Assembly: GCA_030584185.1 (NCBI GenBank) | Contig: CP129495.1 | Span: 889,608 to 953,607, forward strand | Direction of reading: 5' to 3' | Length of the DNA stretch: 64,000 nucleotides | From: Acidimicrobiia bacterium | GTDB lineage: Bacteria > Actinomycetota > Acidimicrobiia > Spongiisociales > UBA11373 | Shown: one piece after another, positions 13,339-22,266 of the stretch | How positions within the stretch are numbered: position 1 is the stretch's first letter | Layout of the letters: the number at the start of each line of letters is the position of its first letter | Translations under genes and position numbers: made by a program | The notes under the pieces: model-generated | The model's database searches: none | Seen by the model: the letters and a program-made list of their open reading frames with translations, nothing else | What the model was told of the DNA's origin: nothing

Positions 13339-15771
13339 GTGACCACTTCTCCCGCACTCACCGGTCTGAGCGCCGAAGAGGTCCGCCGCCGGGTCGCGGC
13401 AGGTGCCGTGAACCGGGTGCCGTCGGGCCCGAGCCGGACCGTGGCCGAGATCATCCGGGCCAATGTGGTCACCCTCTTCAACCTGCTGCTCGGGGTGATG
13501 CTGGCTGTGATCCTCATCGTCGCCCCGCCCCAGGACGCCCTCTTCGGCGGGGTGCTCGTGGCCAACGCCGCCATCGGGATCGTTCAGGAGCTGCGGGCCA
13601 AGAAGACCCTCGACAGGCTGGCACTGCTCTCCGCACCCAAGACCACCGTGATCAGGGACGGGCGGAACCGCGACATCGCCGTGGAAGACGTCGTGCTCGA
13701 CGACCTGCTCCGGGTGGGCGCCGGCGACCAGATCGTCGTCGACGGGGTGGTGCTGGTGTCGGACGGCCTGGAGATCGACGAGTCCCTGCTCACGGGAGAG
13801 GCCGATCCGATCCCGAAGGAGCACGCCGACGAGATCCTCTCCGGGTCCTTCGTCTCGGCGGGGTCGGGGGTCTTCAAGGCCCGCAGGGTGGGAGTCGACG
13901 CCTACGCAGCCCGCCTCGCCGCCGAGGCCAAGCAGTTCACGATGGTCCGGTCCGAGCTCCGTGGAGGAATCGACAAGATCCTGGCGGTGATCGGCTGGGG
14001 CATGGCGCCGACGATGGCGCTGCTCATCTGGTCTCAGCTCAAGGCGAACGATGCCCTGAAGGAGGCCATCAGGGTGGCGGTGGGCGGCATGGTGGCCATG
14101 ATCCCGCAGGGGCTGGTGCTGCTCACGTCGGTCGCCTTCGCCGTGGGCGTCGTGCGCCTGGGAAGGCTCCAGGTACTCACCCAAGAGCTCCCCGCCATCG
14201 AGATGCTCGCCCGCGTGGACGTGGTGTGCTTCGACAAGACGGGAACCCTCACCGAAGGACGCATGACGGTCGACGGCCTCCACGTGTTCGACGATCGAAC
14301 CGACCTGGAGCAGGCGCTCGGTGCGCTCGCCGCCGCCGACACCAGCCCCAACGCCACCATGCGCGCCATCGCCGAGGCCTTCCCGGAACCCGTGGGCTGG
14401 TACCCGGAGGCCGTGGTCCCGTTCGCCTCGTCCCGCAAGTGGAGCGCCGCCTCCTTCGGCCGGCTGGGCACCTGGGTGATCGGCGCCCCGGAGATGATCC
14501 TGCCCAACGACCTCAGGGTCGGTCGGGAGGTGCTGGCCATGGCCGGGGCCGGGAGCCGGGTGCTGCTCCTGGCGATGAGCGGCACCCCCGTCACCGGCGA
14601 GAGCCTCCCGCCGGACCTCGAGGCGGCGGCTCTGGTGACGCTCTCCGACGTGGTCCGGCCCGAAGCCGCCGACACACTGCGGTTCTTCGCCGAGCAAGGC
14701 GTGGAGACGAAGGTGATCTCCGGAGACCACCCGGACACGGTGGCGGCGATCGCCCGCAGCGTCGGACTGGAAGGGCGGGTGGTCGACGCCCGCGACCTCC
14801 CAGAGCAGGGACCCGAACTCGTGCGGGCGGTCGAGGAGGGGCGGATCTTCGGCCGGGTCACCCCCCATCAGAAGCGCGCCATGGTCGGCGCCCTCCAGTC
14901 CCGCGGTCATGTGGTGGCGATGACGGGTGATGGCGTCAACGACGTGCTCGCCCTGAAGGACGCCGACATCGGGATCGCCATGGGATCCGGCTCGTCGGCT
15001 TCGCGGGCCGTCAGTCAGTTGGTGCTCCTCGACGGCAACTTCGCCACCCTCCCGTCGGTGGTCGGCGAGGGCCGCCGGGTGATCGCCAACATCGAGCGGG
15101 TGGCCAACCTGTTCGTGGTCAAGACCGTCTACGCCTTCCTGCTCGCCGTGCTGGTGGGGATCTTCTCCCGACCCTTCCCCTTCGTTCCCCGCCACCTCAC
15201 CCTGGTGGGAACCCTCACCATCGGGGCACCCGCCTTCTTCCTCGCCCTCGCGCCGACCGCCGCCCGCGCCCGACGCGGTTTCGTGGCCAGGGTCCTGCGG
15301 TTCGCCGTCCCGGTCGGAGCCCTCACCGCCGCCTCGGCATACCTGGCGTACGAACTGGCGATCTCCGAGGAGGTCTCCCTGCTGCGCGCCCGTACCCTGG
15401 CGACCATCGTGCTGGTCTCGATCGGGCTCTTCGCCCTGATCATCAACTCCCGCCCGCTCACTCCCGGGCGCCGCCTGCTCATTGGCACCATGGCCGGCAT
15501 CTTCGGATTAATCCTGCTCCTCCCGTCGTGGCGTGCCTTCTTCGAGCTGGAGATGCCCCGCCCGCTGGTGCTGCTCGCCGGGGTCGGGATCATCGCCATC
15601 ACCGGATCGGTCATGTACTCGGCGCTGCGAGCCGTCGGCTGGCTGCGGCTGGCGCCGGAGTGGCTCCGCACCCCGTTCGAGGGAGAGGGCCGCTGGAACG
15701 GAGTGCGCGACGGGATTCGGCGGCTTCGCGAGCGGGCGGCACGGGTGGGCCGCCCAATGGACCCGGACTAG
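13339..15771 (+). CDS. ctpE: P-type cation ATPase, CtpE-like
   Basis: The 810-residue protein has all P-type ATPase parts: actuator loop with LLTGEADPIPK (residues 151-160), phosphorylation motif DKTGTLT with Asp299, a nucleotide domain, the MTGDGVNDVLALKDADIGIAMG hinge region around residue 530 and a six-helix C-terminal membrane part. The fourth helix has AMIPQGLVLLTS (253-264), where many pumps have PEGL. TGEA in place of the usual TGES, together with the QELPAIEMLARVDVV segment, resembles mycobacterial CtpE, which is reported to move calcium. Predicted role: ATP-driven divalent cation transport across the cytoplasmic membrane. The gene ends overlapping the convergent ATP-grasp gene by 4 nt. 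Family firm; CtpE assignment from memory. Confidence 0.88.
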   Translation: MTTSPALTGLSAEEVRRRVAAGAVNRVPSGPSRTVAEIIRANVVTLFNLLLGVMLAVILIVAPPQDALFGGVLVANAAIGIVQELRAKKTLDRLALLSAPKTTVIRDGRNRDIAVEDVVLDDLLRVGAGDQIVVDGVVLVSDGLEIDESLLTGEADPIPKEHADEILSGSFVSAGSGVFKARRVGVDAYAARLAAEAKQFTMVRSELRGGIDKILAVIGWGMAPTMALLIWSQLKANDALKEAIRVAVGGMVAMIPQGLVLLTSVAFAVGVVRLGRLQVLTQELPAIEMLARVDVVCFDKTGTLTEGRMTVDGLHVFDDRTDLEQALGALAAADTSPNATMRAIAEAFPEPVGWYPEAVVPFASSRKWSAASFGRLGTWVIGAPEMILPNDLRVGREVLAMAGAGSRVLLLAMSGTPVTGESLPPDLEAAALVTLSDVVRPEAADTLRFFAEQGVETKVISGDHPDTVAAIARSVGLEGRVVDARDLPEQGPELVRAVEEGRIFGRVTPHQKRAMVGALQSRGHVVAMTGDGVNDVLALKDADIGIAMGSGSSASRAVSQLVLLDGNFATLPSVVGEGRRVIANIERVANLFVVKTVYAFLLAVLVGIFSRPFPFVPRHLTLVGTLTIGAPAFFLALAPTAARARRGFVARVLRFAVPVGALTAASAYLAYELAISEEVSLLRARTLATIVLVSIGLFALIINSRPLTPGRRLLIGTMAGIFGLILLLPSWRAFFELEMPRPLVLLAGVGIIAITGSVMYSALRAVGWLRLAPEWLRTPFEGEGRWNGVRDGIRRLRERAARVGRPMDPD

Positions 15772-16982
15772 GCGATCATCACCTCGAGAAGACCGTGCGC
15801 CTCGCGCAACGCCGCCACCACCTCGTCAGGGGTGTCCGCCTCGGCGAAGAGGAACCCGAGGTAGCGGTCGCCCTCGGGGAGCCGGCGGATCGACCTTCCC
15901 GGGGGGATCGTGATCTCGATCCCGGTGATGCCCGGGACCTCGGCGACGGCCTCCGTCCCCCGAACCCCCAACAGGACGCCATCGGCGGGGATGGGAAGCA
16001 TCATCGCCCCCGAGGCCGTCGCCCGGCGGCGCATCCCGCGTCGGTTGAGACCGAGGGCCGCTCGCAGCAACAGCACCTCGAGGCTCTGCCCGAGCAGGCC
16101 GAACCGCAGCGACCTCCCGCACAGCCCGCCGATGGAGCGTGCGGCGACCTCGACCAGGCGCGGGCCATCCGGTGTGAGCCGGACCTCGGCGTGTACCGGG
16201 CCGTGTGCCAGGCCGATCGCCGCCACACCAGCGGACACCAGGTCTTCGACCTCCCCCTGGACGGCAGCTGAGTAACGCGACGGCGTTACATAGATCGTCT
16301 CCTCGAAGAAGGGCCCATCGAGGGGATCGGGCTTGTCGAAGATGGCCAGCACCTCGAGACCGCCGGGAGTCGCCAGAGCCTCGACGGCCACCTCCTCTCC
16401 CCGCAGGTACTCCTCGACGAGCAACGGAGGCGACCCTCCGGCCTCGGCGATGATCACCGAGACCCGCTCGAAGGCCGCCTCCACCGCCGGGGCGTCGTCG
16501 GCTCGGATCACACCCCGGCTGGCCGACAGGCCCCGTGGCTTGAGCACCACCGGGTACCCGATCGCATCGGCGGCGGCCACGGCGGCGGCCGCGTCTTCGG
16601 CCACGGCAAACCGGGCCTGGCCGACTCCGGCTTCGCCGAGCAAGCGCCTCATCTCGGCCTTGTCGCCAGTGGCGGCAACTGCCTCCGGCCGATCGTGCGC
16701 AAGCCCGAGCCGGGCGGCGGCCAGGGCTGCCACCATCACTCCGCCGTCGTCGACCCCGAGCACGGCCTCGACCCCGTGGCGCTCCGATGCCGCCACCAGG
16801 CGCGCTGCCGCCTCTTCGGGGGCGTCACAGGAGATGGGCACCACCTCGAGGATCCGGCCCGATATGGCCGGCAGGTCCCCGTCCGAGGCCACGATCAGGT
16901 CGACACCGAGCTCCTCCGCCGCGGCGACGAAGTCGGGACCGCGGTAGGAGTGGGACGGGATCACGAGACCGACGACGGGCAC
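15768..16982 (-). CDS. ATP-grasp carboxylate-amine ligase, substrate unknown
   Basis: The 404-residue protein has an N-terminal Rossmann-like preATP-grasp domain (residues 1-100), the ATP-grasp domain (about 105-300) with GYPVVLKPRGLSASRGVIRADD for nucleotide binding, LLVEEYLRGEEVAVEAL, and a metal site near PVHAEVRLTPDGPRLVEVAARSIGG, then a C-terminal domain. Such enzymes activate a carboxylate as acyl phosphate and join it to an amine or similar nucleophile (compare PurK and BacD-type dipeptide ligases). No pathway partners lie next to it, so the substrate is open. GTG at 16982 is used; CAACAT lies 6 nt upstream. It is divergent from the NfuA-like gene. Confidence 0.87.
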   Translation of the reverse strand: MPVVGLVIPSHSYRGPDFVAAAEELGVDLIVASDGDLPAISGRILEVVPISCDAPEEAAARLVAASERHGVEAVLGVDDGGVMVAALAAARLGLAHDRPEAVAATGDKAEMRRLLGEAGVGQARFAVAEDAAAAVAAADAIGYPVVLKPRGLSASRGVIRADDAPAVEAAFERVSVIIAEAGGSPPLLVEEYLRGEEVAVEALATPGGLEVLAIFDKPDPLDGPFFEETIYVTPSRYSAAVQGEVEDLVSAGVAAIGLAHGPVHAEVRLTPDGPRLVEVAARSIGGLCGRSLRFGLLGQSLEVLLLRAALGLNRRGMRRRATASGAMMLPIPADGVLLGVRGTEAVAEVPGITGIEITIPPGRSIRRLPEGDRYLGFLFAEADTPDEVVAALREAHGLLEVMIA

Positions 16983-17024
16983 GGCCCCATGTTGGTCGGT
17001 TGTGGTTGAGTAACCGGCAGCCGG

Positions 17025-17030
17025 TATCGT
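17025..17030 (+). promoter_or_regulatory. -10 hexamer of the nfuA-like gene
   Basis: TATCGT, 8-nt spacer, ATG at 17039. Confidence 0.4.
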
Positions 17031-17038
17031 CGGCCCGG

Positions 17039-17659
17039 ATGCCGATCGAGGACCGCTCCGTGATCGAAGTGACGCCCGAGGCCGCCGAGGCCATCCTCGG
17101 GATCAGGGCGAACGAGCCGGACGCCACCGACCTCGCCCTCTCGGTCGCCATCGCCGGCGTCAGCGGACCCAAGTTCACCTACGAGCTCACCTTCATCCCC
17201 ATCGCCGACGCCGGGGGTGAGGATGTGATGCAGGTCTTCGGCGACCTCCCGGTCGTGGTACCTGCCGGCAGCGTGGAACGCCTCACCGGTGCGACGATCG
17301 CCGTCTCGGCCGACGGCCTCGCCATCGACAACCCCAACTCGCCCAGCCCCCGGATTCCGACCGGCGATCTGGCCGGGCTCGAAGGGCCACTCGCGGAGCG
17401 GATCCAGTCCCTGCTCAGCCAGAGGATCAACCCGGCGATCGCATCCCACGGCGGATTCGCCGAACTGGTGGCGGTCGAGGCGGACACCGCCTTCCTGCGC
17501 CTCGGCGGAGGGTGCCAGGGCTGCGGGATGGCGCAGGTGACCCTGCGCCAGGGAATCGAGGTCGCCATCAGGGAGGCGTTCCCGGAGATCACGCGGGTCG
17601 TGGATGTCACCGATCACGCCTCGGGCGAGAACCCCTACTACGAGGCCGCCAAGAAGTAG
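17039..17659 (+). CDS. nfuA: NfuA-type Fe-S carrier protein
   Basis: The 206-residue protein fuses two domains: an A-type/HesB-like N-terminal part (residues 8-100, degenerate, as in NfuA) and a NifU C-terminal domain (about 117-195) with GGGCQGCGMAQVTLRQGIE, where Cys159 and Cys162 bind a 4Fe-4S cluster at the dimer interface. NfuA-like proteins carry and deliver Fe-S clusters to apo-enzymes. Clients in this window could include the KamA-like radical SAM enzyme and aconitase X, but this is inference. ATG at 17039 follows TATCGT; the in-frame upstream sequence is not coding-like. Confidence 0.88.
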   Translation: MPIEDRSVIEVTPEAAEAILGIRANEPDATDLALSVAIAGVSGPKFTYELTFIPIADAGGEDVMQVFGDLPVVVPAGSVERLTGATIAVSADGLAIDNPNSPSPRIPTGDLAGLEGPLAERIQSLLSQRINPAIASHGGFAELVAVEADTAFLRLGGGCQGCGMAQVTLRQGIEVAIREAFPEITRVVDVTDHASGENPYYEAAKK

Positions 17660-17666
17660 GCGGCGG

Positions 17667-19988
17667 TCAGCCGGCCTCGATCCGATCGATGCGCTCGACC
17701 AGGCCCCTGATCTGGTCGGCGAACGCCTGGCGCCTCTCGAGATCCTCGATGGATCCCGATACCAGCAGGCCCCGATTCTCGGCGAGCCGGATGGCCGACT
17801 CGAAGAGCTCGGTGGAGACCGCCTCGGGACTGCGAATCCGACGCTGCGCCCGGTACTGGTCGCCGAGGGCGAGGGTGGCCGCCACGAGGCGCTTGCGATC
17901 CACCTCCACCCGGTAGTCACGGGCCACGAGGGCGTCGGCGATCAGCAGATACGCCTCGAATATGGGACGCAGAATCCTCCCGGCGGCGGCGGGGCGAAAG
18001 CGACAGCGCACCTTCTCTCCCCCTCCGGCGATCGCCTCCTCCCAGTCGGGACAGTGGGAGGCGACCTCGCTCGCCACCTCGTCCCGGAACCGATCCTTCT
18101 CCGAGAAGAAGAACTCGAACTTGAGGAGGTCGCGCAAGGCGGCCAGCTCGGCCCAGAAGCGGGCGAGGGCGTCCTTGCCGGAAGGCACCCCGGCCAGGGC
18201 CACCTCGGCCACCGCGGTGGTGACGAAGTGATGGACGATCGTGTTGCCGTAGAAGGCTGCCGCAAGGTGCTGATCCGCCCCGACCGAGTAGACGGTCTCG
18301 GTGCCCCCATCCCACCGGGTGACGACCCCATGCTCCGCCAGGGCGTTCAGGGCGCCGGCCACCTCATCGGGATCGTCGAGATCGATCCGCTGGGTGACCG
18401 GGAGCTCCTTGGCTTCGACGTAGGTGATGAAGTCGCGCAGCTCGTGGAGGGTCTCGTCCACGGTGAGCGCCCGATCCGTTCCCAGCAGCGCCAGCGTCAC
18501 CAGGGAGATCGGGGTGATCGGCGTGACCCGGTTGATCCTCGCCGAGACCTCGAAGGCGAGTTTGGCGATCTCGAGGTTCACCGACTCCGGGTCGGGCTCA
18601 CCTCCGGCAGGGTGCCGTCCCAGAGCCTCTCCGAGCAGGATCGGCTCGCCGAACGAGATGTGGATGCGGCCGTAACGGCGCCGCAGGCTGCGCAGCGCTC
18701 GCAGCATCCAGGAGAAGGACTCCTTCTCCTTCGCCCGTCCACGCTGCTCGGCCGCATGGGCACCGACGTCCTGGATCTGGTCGTAGGCGATGGAGATGGG
18801 GACCAACACCACGTCGTCGCTGGAGCCGCGCCGCCACGAATCGACCACATAGGAGAGCATCCCGTAGCGCGGCGGACGCAGCTTCCCGGTCCGGCTGCGG
18901 CCGCCCTCCAGGTACCACTCCAGCGGGAAGCGGCGGGCGAGCAGGTAGTCGATGTACCTCCTGAGCACGAACTTGTAAGGCTCGTTGTCCTTGAAGGTCC
19001 GCCTGATGAAGAAGATCCCATGGCGCCTGAGCAACGGGCCGATCGGGAAGAAGTTCATGTTGATCCCACCGGCGGTGTGGTTGGGCGGCATCCCGTTCTC
19101 ATATAGGACGTAGGTGAGCGCAAGGTGATCCAGGTTCGACTTGTGGCTGGGCAGGAATGCGAGGGGGTGTCGCTGGCCGAGGGCCGCGATCCGCTCCAGC
19201 ACCTCGCGGTCGTAACGGATCCGCGGCTCGTACCCCATCGTGTACACCATCCGCACCAGCGCCGCCACCAGGTCGATGACGAAGGTGCTGGGCGTGGCGG
19301 CGATCTCCTTCAGGTACCGGGCCGACCTGGCTGAGAGGTCGACCGGGTCGTCACCGGTGCGACGCGCCAGGTCGTCGAGTCCCGCCTGGAACGAAGCCGA
19401 CTCGAGCAGATCCTCGGAGAGGAAGCGAGGGACCTTGTACCGGTTGCCCCGCAGCCGCCGCTCCCGCACCTCCAGGGCGAGGGCACCCTGGAGGGCGACG
19501 AACTCGGTGAATCCCGCTGCGGCATCTGGGTGCTGCACCCGCTCCGCCACCCAGCGGGCCCGGAGATCGCCCAGCGTGGCGGTTTCGGCGGCGATGACGG
19601 TCACCCACGAGGGCTTGATCCGCAGGATCAGATGTTGCAGCAGCCGGTTCGGATCGCGGGGGTCGCCCAGGGTGATCAGGTCGACGAGACGCGGAACCCG
19701 GCGCGACCGACCGTGAGGCATCCACGCCACCCGCAGCGGCACCATGAGGGCGTCGCCACCCGATTCGATCGCCTCACGAAGTTGCTCGAGGCCGCGTCGG
19801 TGACGGCGCCGCCGCCGCGAGGGCGGGAGGGTGACGACCCGAAACTCACTGGCGGGACGGTTGCTCTCGATCCACCCGTCGATCAGCCGGTTCTCGAGGG
19901 GACCGGAGGCATCGACGAGGAAGCAGACCGGAAGCCCCCCCGGGTCAGGAATGGGGGGATCTGCGGGTGGAACCAGGCGCAGGGTCAC
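17667..19988 (-). CDS. plsB: Glycerol-3-phosphate 1-O-acyltransferase PlsB
   Basis: The 773-residue protein contains the PlsB acyltransferase blocks: HKSNLD (residues 282-287, the HxxxxD catalytic motif, usually HRSHID/HKSNID), GIFFIRR near 324, EWYLEGGRSRTGKLRPPRYGM (357-377, substrate binding) and VLVPISIAYD near 395. It acylates sn-1 of glycerol-3-phosphate from acyl-CoA or acyl-ACP at the membrane. Length matches long-form PlsB (about 800). I take GTG at 19988 as start because TACACT lies exactly 6 nt upstream, instead of the GTG 36 nt further out. It coexists with PlsY at 6387. It converges on the nfuA-like gene with 7 nt between the stops. Confidence 0.93.
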   Translation of the reverse strand: MTLRLVPPADPPIPDPGGLPVCFLVDASGPLENRLIDGWIESNRPASEFRVVTLPPSRRRRRHRRGLEQLREAIESGGDALMVPLRVAWMPHGRSRRVPRLVDLITLGDPRDPNRLLQHLILRIKPSWVTVIAAETATLGDLRARWVAERVQHPDAAAGFTEFVALQGALALEVRERRLRGNRYKVPRFLSEDLLESASFQAGLDDLARRTGDDPVDLSARSARYLKEIAATPSTFVIDLVAALVRMVYTMGYEPRIRYDREVLERIAALGQRHPLAFLPSHKSNLDHLALTYVLYENGMPPNHTAGGINMNFFPIGPLLRRHGIFFIRRTFKDNEPYKFVLRRYIDYLLARRFPLEWYLEGGRSRTGKLRPPRYGMLSYVVDSWRRGSSDDVVLVPISIAYDQIQDVGAHAAEQRGRAKEKESFSWMLRALRSLRRRYGRIHISFGEPILLGEALGRHPAGGEPDPESVNLEIAKLAFEVSARINRVTPITPISLVTLALLGTDRALTVDETLHELRDFITYVEAKELPVTQRIDLDDPDEVAGALNALAEHGVVTRWDGGTETVYSVGADQHLAAAFYGNTIVHHFVTTAVAEVALAGVPSGKDALARFWAELAALRDLLKFEFFFSEKDRFRDEVASEVASHCPDWEEAIAGGGEKVRCRFRPAAAGRILRPIFEAYLLIADALVARDYRVEVDRKRLVAATLALGDQYRAQRRIRSPEAVSTELFESAIRLAENRGLLVSGSIEDLERRQAFADQIRGLVERIDRIEAG

Positions 19989-19994
19989 CCAGGG

Positions 19995-20000
19995 AGTGTA
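19995..20000 (-). promoter_or_regulatory. -10 hexamer of plsB
   Basis: TACACT on the minus strand with a 6-nt spacer to the GTG at 19988; leaderless arrangement that decides the start. Confidence 0.5.
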
Positions 20001-20064
20001 CGCAACGGCCCCCCCGGCCGACACCGAAGCCGCCGAGCGGTCGGCAGGGTCTCGCGGGCTCGGG

Positions 20065-20829
20065 TCAGCGGGGGCCCATGCGGGCGGCGGCGTCGAGTCG
20101 TACCACCTCGCCGTTGATCAGGGCGTTCTCGCAGAGATGCTGAGCCAGAGCGGCGAACTCGTCGGGACGTCCCAGACGCCGCGGGAACACGTGCACCGCG
20201 GCGAGGGACTCGCGCACCTCGTCGGGCATCCCACCGACCATTGGAGTATCCATGATCCCCGGTGCGATCGTGTTGACCCTCACCCCGATCGAGGCGAGGT
20301 CCCGGGCCAGGGGAAGGGTCAGCGATGCCACCCCGCCCTTGGATGCCGAGTAGGCGGCCTGGCCGATCTGACCCTCGGTGGCGGCGATCGAAGCGACGTT
20401 GACGACCACTCCGCGCTCGCCGTCATCGTTCGGCTCGTTGTGGGCCATGTGGCGCGCCGCATTGCGTGTGACATCGAATGTGCCGATCAGGTTGACCCGG
20501 ATCACCTTCTCGAAGAGGTCGAGGGGGAACATCTCACCGGTCCGGGTCACGACCCGGTGGGCGGGAGCGATCCCGGCGGCGTTCACGCATACGTGGATGC
20601 CGCCCATCGCCTCGGCGGCTGCGTCCACCCCACCGATCACCTCGTCGGGAACGGTGACGTCGCCCGCCACGAACCGGCCCGAGATGGCGTCGGCGACATC
20701 GGCTCCGTGCGAGCCGGGAAGGTCGAAGATGGTCACGGTGGCGCCGGCGGCGGCAAGACGGCGGGCAGTGGCCTCGCCGAGCCCGCTGCCGCCACCGGTG
20801 ACGAGGACCTTGGCACCCTTGATCTTCAT
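20065..20829 (-). CDS. SDR dehydrogenase, 3-hydroxyacyl-CoA dehydrogenase type 2-like
   Basis: The 254-residue classical short-chain dehydrogenase has TGGGSGLG (residues 11-18) for NAD binding, NAAG (83-86), catalytic Ser147, Tyr160 and Lys164 (YSASKGG). The overall sequence, including APGIMDTPM and PRRLGRPDEFA, follows the HSD17B10/3-hydroxyacyl-CoA dehydrogenase type 2 pattern, so the likely reaction is NAD-dependent oxidation of 3-hydroxyacyl-CoA in fatty-acid degradation. A clear AGGAGGT ribosome site precedes the ATG. It is the last gene of a three-gene run with the HAD protein (9 nt gap) and the unknown protein at 21797. Confidence 0.87.
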   Translation of the reverse strand: MKIKGAKVLVTGGGSGLGEATARRLAAAGATVTIFDLPGSHGADVADAISGRFVAGDVTVPDEVIGGVDAAAEAMGGIHVCVNAAGIAPAHRVVTRTGEMFPLDLFEKVIRVNLIGTFDVTRNAARHMAHNEPNDDGERGVVVNVASIAATEGQIGQAAYSASKGGVASLTLPLARDLASIGVRVNTIAPGIMDTPMVGGMPDEVRESLAAVHVFPRRLGRPDEFAALAQHLCENALINGEVVRLDAAARMGPR

Positions 20830-20838
20830 TGCTACCTC

Positions 20839-21789
20839 CTAGGCATGTCCCGGGGGACGGGGGATGTCGGCGAGAGCCCGGTGGCGGTCGGCGACGATCC
20901 CCTCTGCGATCTGTTCCAGTGAATCCATCAGCCACAGGTGGGCCGCGGCACCGGGACGGTAGTCGGCCTCGGCCATGCCCTGGATGCGGCCCTGCTCCTG
21001 CAGCTCGCGTACCCCGCGGAAGTTGTTCTTCGGTTCGGTGGTGTACACGCCAAGGGTCTTGCCGCCCCTCTCGTTGACGATCGAGAAGCAGGGCACGTCG
21101 GAGGGGCCGTCGGCGATGTAGATCATGTTCTGGATGGGCACCCTTCGTTGTTCCGGTCCCATCCGGGCGTTGACGTCGAGCCCCGGGGTCACGTTGACCC
21201 CCTTGTTGATCTCGAAGATGGCCCTGGTCTTGGCCGTGTTGTCGATCATGTAACCCACGTGGGACACCGGCTGGGACGACCGGTCGACGTCGAGGTGCTC
21301 CTGATACCGGGGAGGGGCGAGCTTCTCGATGAAGGTGTTGGCCCAGATCCCGTCGAGGTGGGGGGCGACCACCGAGCCTTCGATCATGGGGCGGATCCCG
21401 GTGGACACGACATGATGTTCCACGACGATCCCCTCCCGCTCGTATCGAGGCTCCCCCGCCACGAGGTCGCGCGTCGCCTGCATGAACTCGGGGATGCCGG
21501 GCGCCGGCTTCAGCCTCGCCCCGAGCTCACGGAGCCGGTCGTTTGTGAGCCCGGCGAAGATCCCGGCCTCGACGTAGGACAGCACGTGGAGCAGGTAGAC
21601 GGAGTCGCGCGCCACCAGGGTCCCACGGGAGGCGTAATGGTCCACCAGCCCGTCCACCTCGGCCCAGAAGGAGCCCTCGTCCACGCCGTACTCGGCGAAC
21701 AGCACCTCCTGCTGGTTGCCCGGGATGAGGGTGCGGTCGAAGTCCCACAGGAAGGCGATGACCGTCTGGGTGTACAGAGGTACCGGCAT
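20839..21789 (-). CDS. HAD-superfamily phosphatase-like protein
   Basis: The 316-residue protein starts with FLWDFDRTLIPGNQQ, the HAD motif I (DxDxT with both Asp present), has HHVVSTGIRPMIEGS as motif II region and MIYIADGPSDVPCFSIV as motif IV (GDxxxD type, here ADGPSD). The long cap between motifs I and II resembles phosphoserine phosphatase-like proteins. It probably hydrolyses a phosphomonoester in the cytosol; the substrate is unknown. The ATG at 21789 has GAGGGGG just upstream and leaves the preceding gene untouched; an alternative start at 21834 would overlap it. Operon with the SDR gene downstream. Confidence 0.78.
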   Translation of the reverse strand: MPVPLYTQTVIAFLWDFDRTLIPGNQQEVLFAEYGVDEGSFWAEVDGLVDHYASRGTLVARDSVYLLHVLSYVEAGIFAGLTNDRLRELGARLKPAPGIPEFMQATRDLVAGEPRYEREGIVVEHHVVSTGIRPMIEGSVVAPHLDGIWANTFIEKLAPPRYQEHLDVDRSSQPVSHVGYMIDNTAKTRAIFEINKGVNVTPGLDVNARMGPEQRRVPIQNMIYIADGPSDVPCFSIVNERGGKTLGVYTTEPKNNFRGVRELQEQGRIQGMAEADYRPGAAAHLWLMDSLEQIAEGIVADRHRALADIPRPPGHA

Positions 21790-21796
21790 TGCCCCC

Positions 21797-22174
21797 TCAG
21801 GGTACTTCCGGTCCTCCGAACCTAACCGCTTCATCGTCGGGCCACCACGGCTGCAGCGTCGCCCCGGTCCCCCGGAAGGCCCGATGTGCCTCACCCATGC
21901 GAAAGGCCGGGACCAGAACCACTACCCGCCATCCCGCAGCCACCGCCCCGGGGACGGTCTCGGCCAGTTCGTCCAGGTCCTGGGCCTCGTGCGGGAACCA
22001 CTCGACCAGACCGCGCCCGGCGACGATCACGGCGACACCTTCGAGGTCGGGCGCATCGGCGAAGCGTGCCAGTGGGGTCTCCACGACCGCACCGTCGTGA
22101 TAGAGGTGGAGGGACGCCGCCGTGGTGGCGGCTACCCGATGCGATGTCTGCTGCTGGACCGGGGCCAGGACCAT
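21797..22174 (-). CDS. Unknown protein, first gene of HAD-SDR operon
   Basis: A 125-residue soluble protein with alternating strands and helices (VAVIVAGRGLVEWFPHEAQDLDELAETVPGAVAAGWRVVVLVP), suggestive of a small alpha/beta fold. I do not recognise the family. The ATG at 22174 is preceded by GGAGGCGAC as ribosome site. The stop is 7 nt from the HAD gene start. Upstream, in the space shared with the divergent aconitase X gene, lies TACATCTTTGTA, an inverted repeat that could be an operator. Confidence 0.55.
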   Translation of the reverse strand: MVLAPVQQQTSHRVAATTAASLHLYHDGAVVETPLARFADAPDLEGVAVIVAGRGLVEWFPHEAQDLDELAETVPGAVAAGWRVVVLVPAFRMGEAHRAFRGTGATLQPWWPDDEAVRFGGPEVP

Positions 22175-22186
22175 GTCGCCTCCGTG

Positions 22187-22206
22187 ACCGGATTACAAAG
22201 ATGTAG
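22187..22206. promoter_or_regulatory. Candidate operator between divergent genes
   Basis: This AT-richer patch in a GC-rich region contains TACAAAGATGTA (TACA-N4-TGTA) in the space between the minus-strand unknown gene (start 22174) and the plus-strand aconitase X gene (start 22267). It could bind a dimeric regulator or simply hold the minus-strand promoter. Confidence 0.3.
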
Positions 22207-22266
22207 TTTACCCGGAGCCGGCGACAGAATGTGGCGGGAGGGGATGGAGCGAGGCAGACTGCCGCC

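Noticed and set aside
13324-15195. Minus-strand frame of 623 codons opposite the P-type ATPase
   Set aside because: Antisense to a full-length ATPase with DKTGTLT; His/Gly/Asp-rich shadow translation.
17604-19106. Plus-strand frame of 500 codons opposite plsB
   Set aside because: plsB has its acyltransferase motifs and a leaderless start on the other strand; the shadow has no domain.
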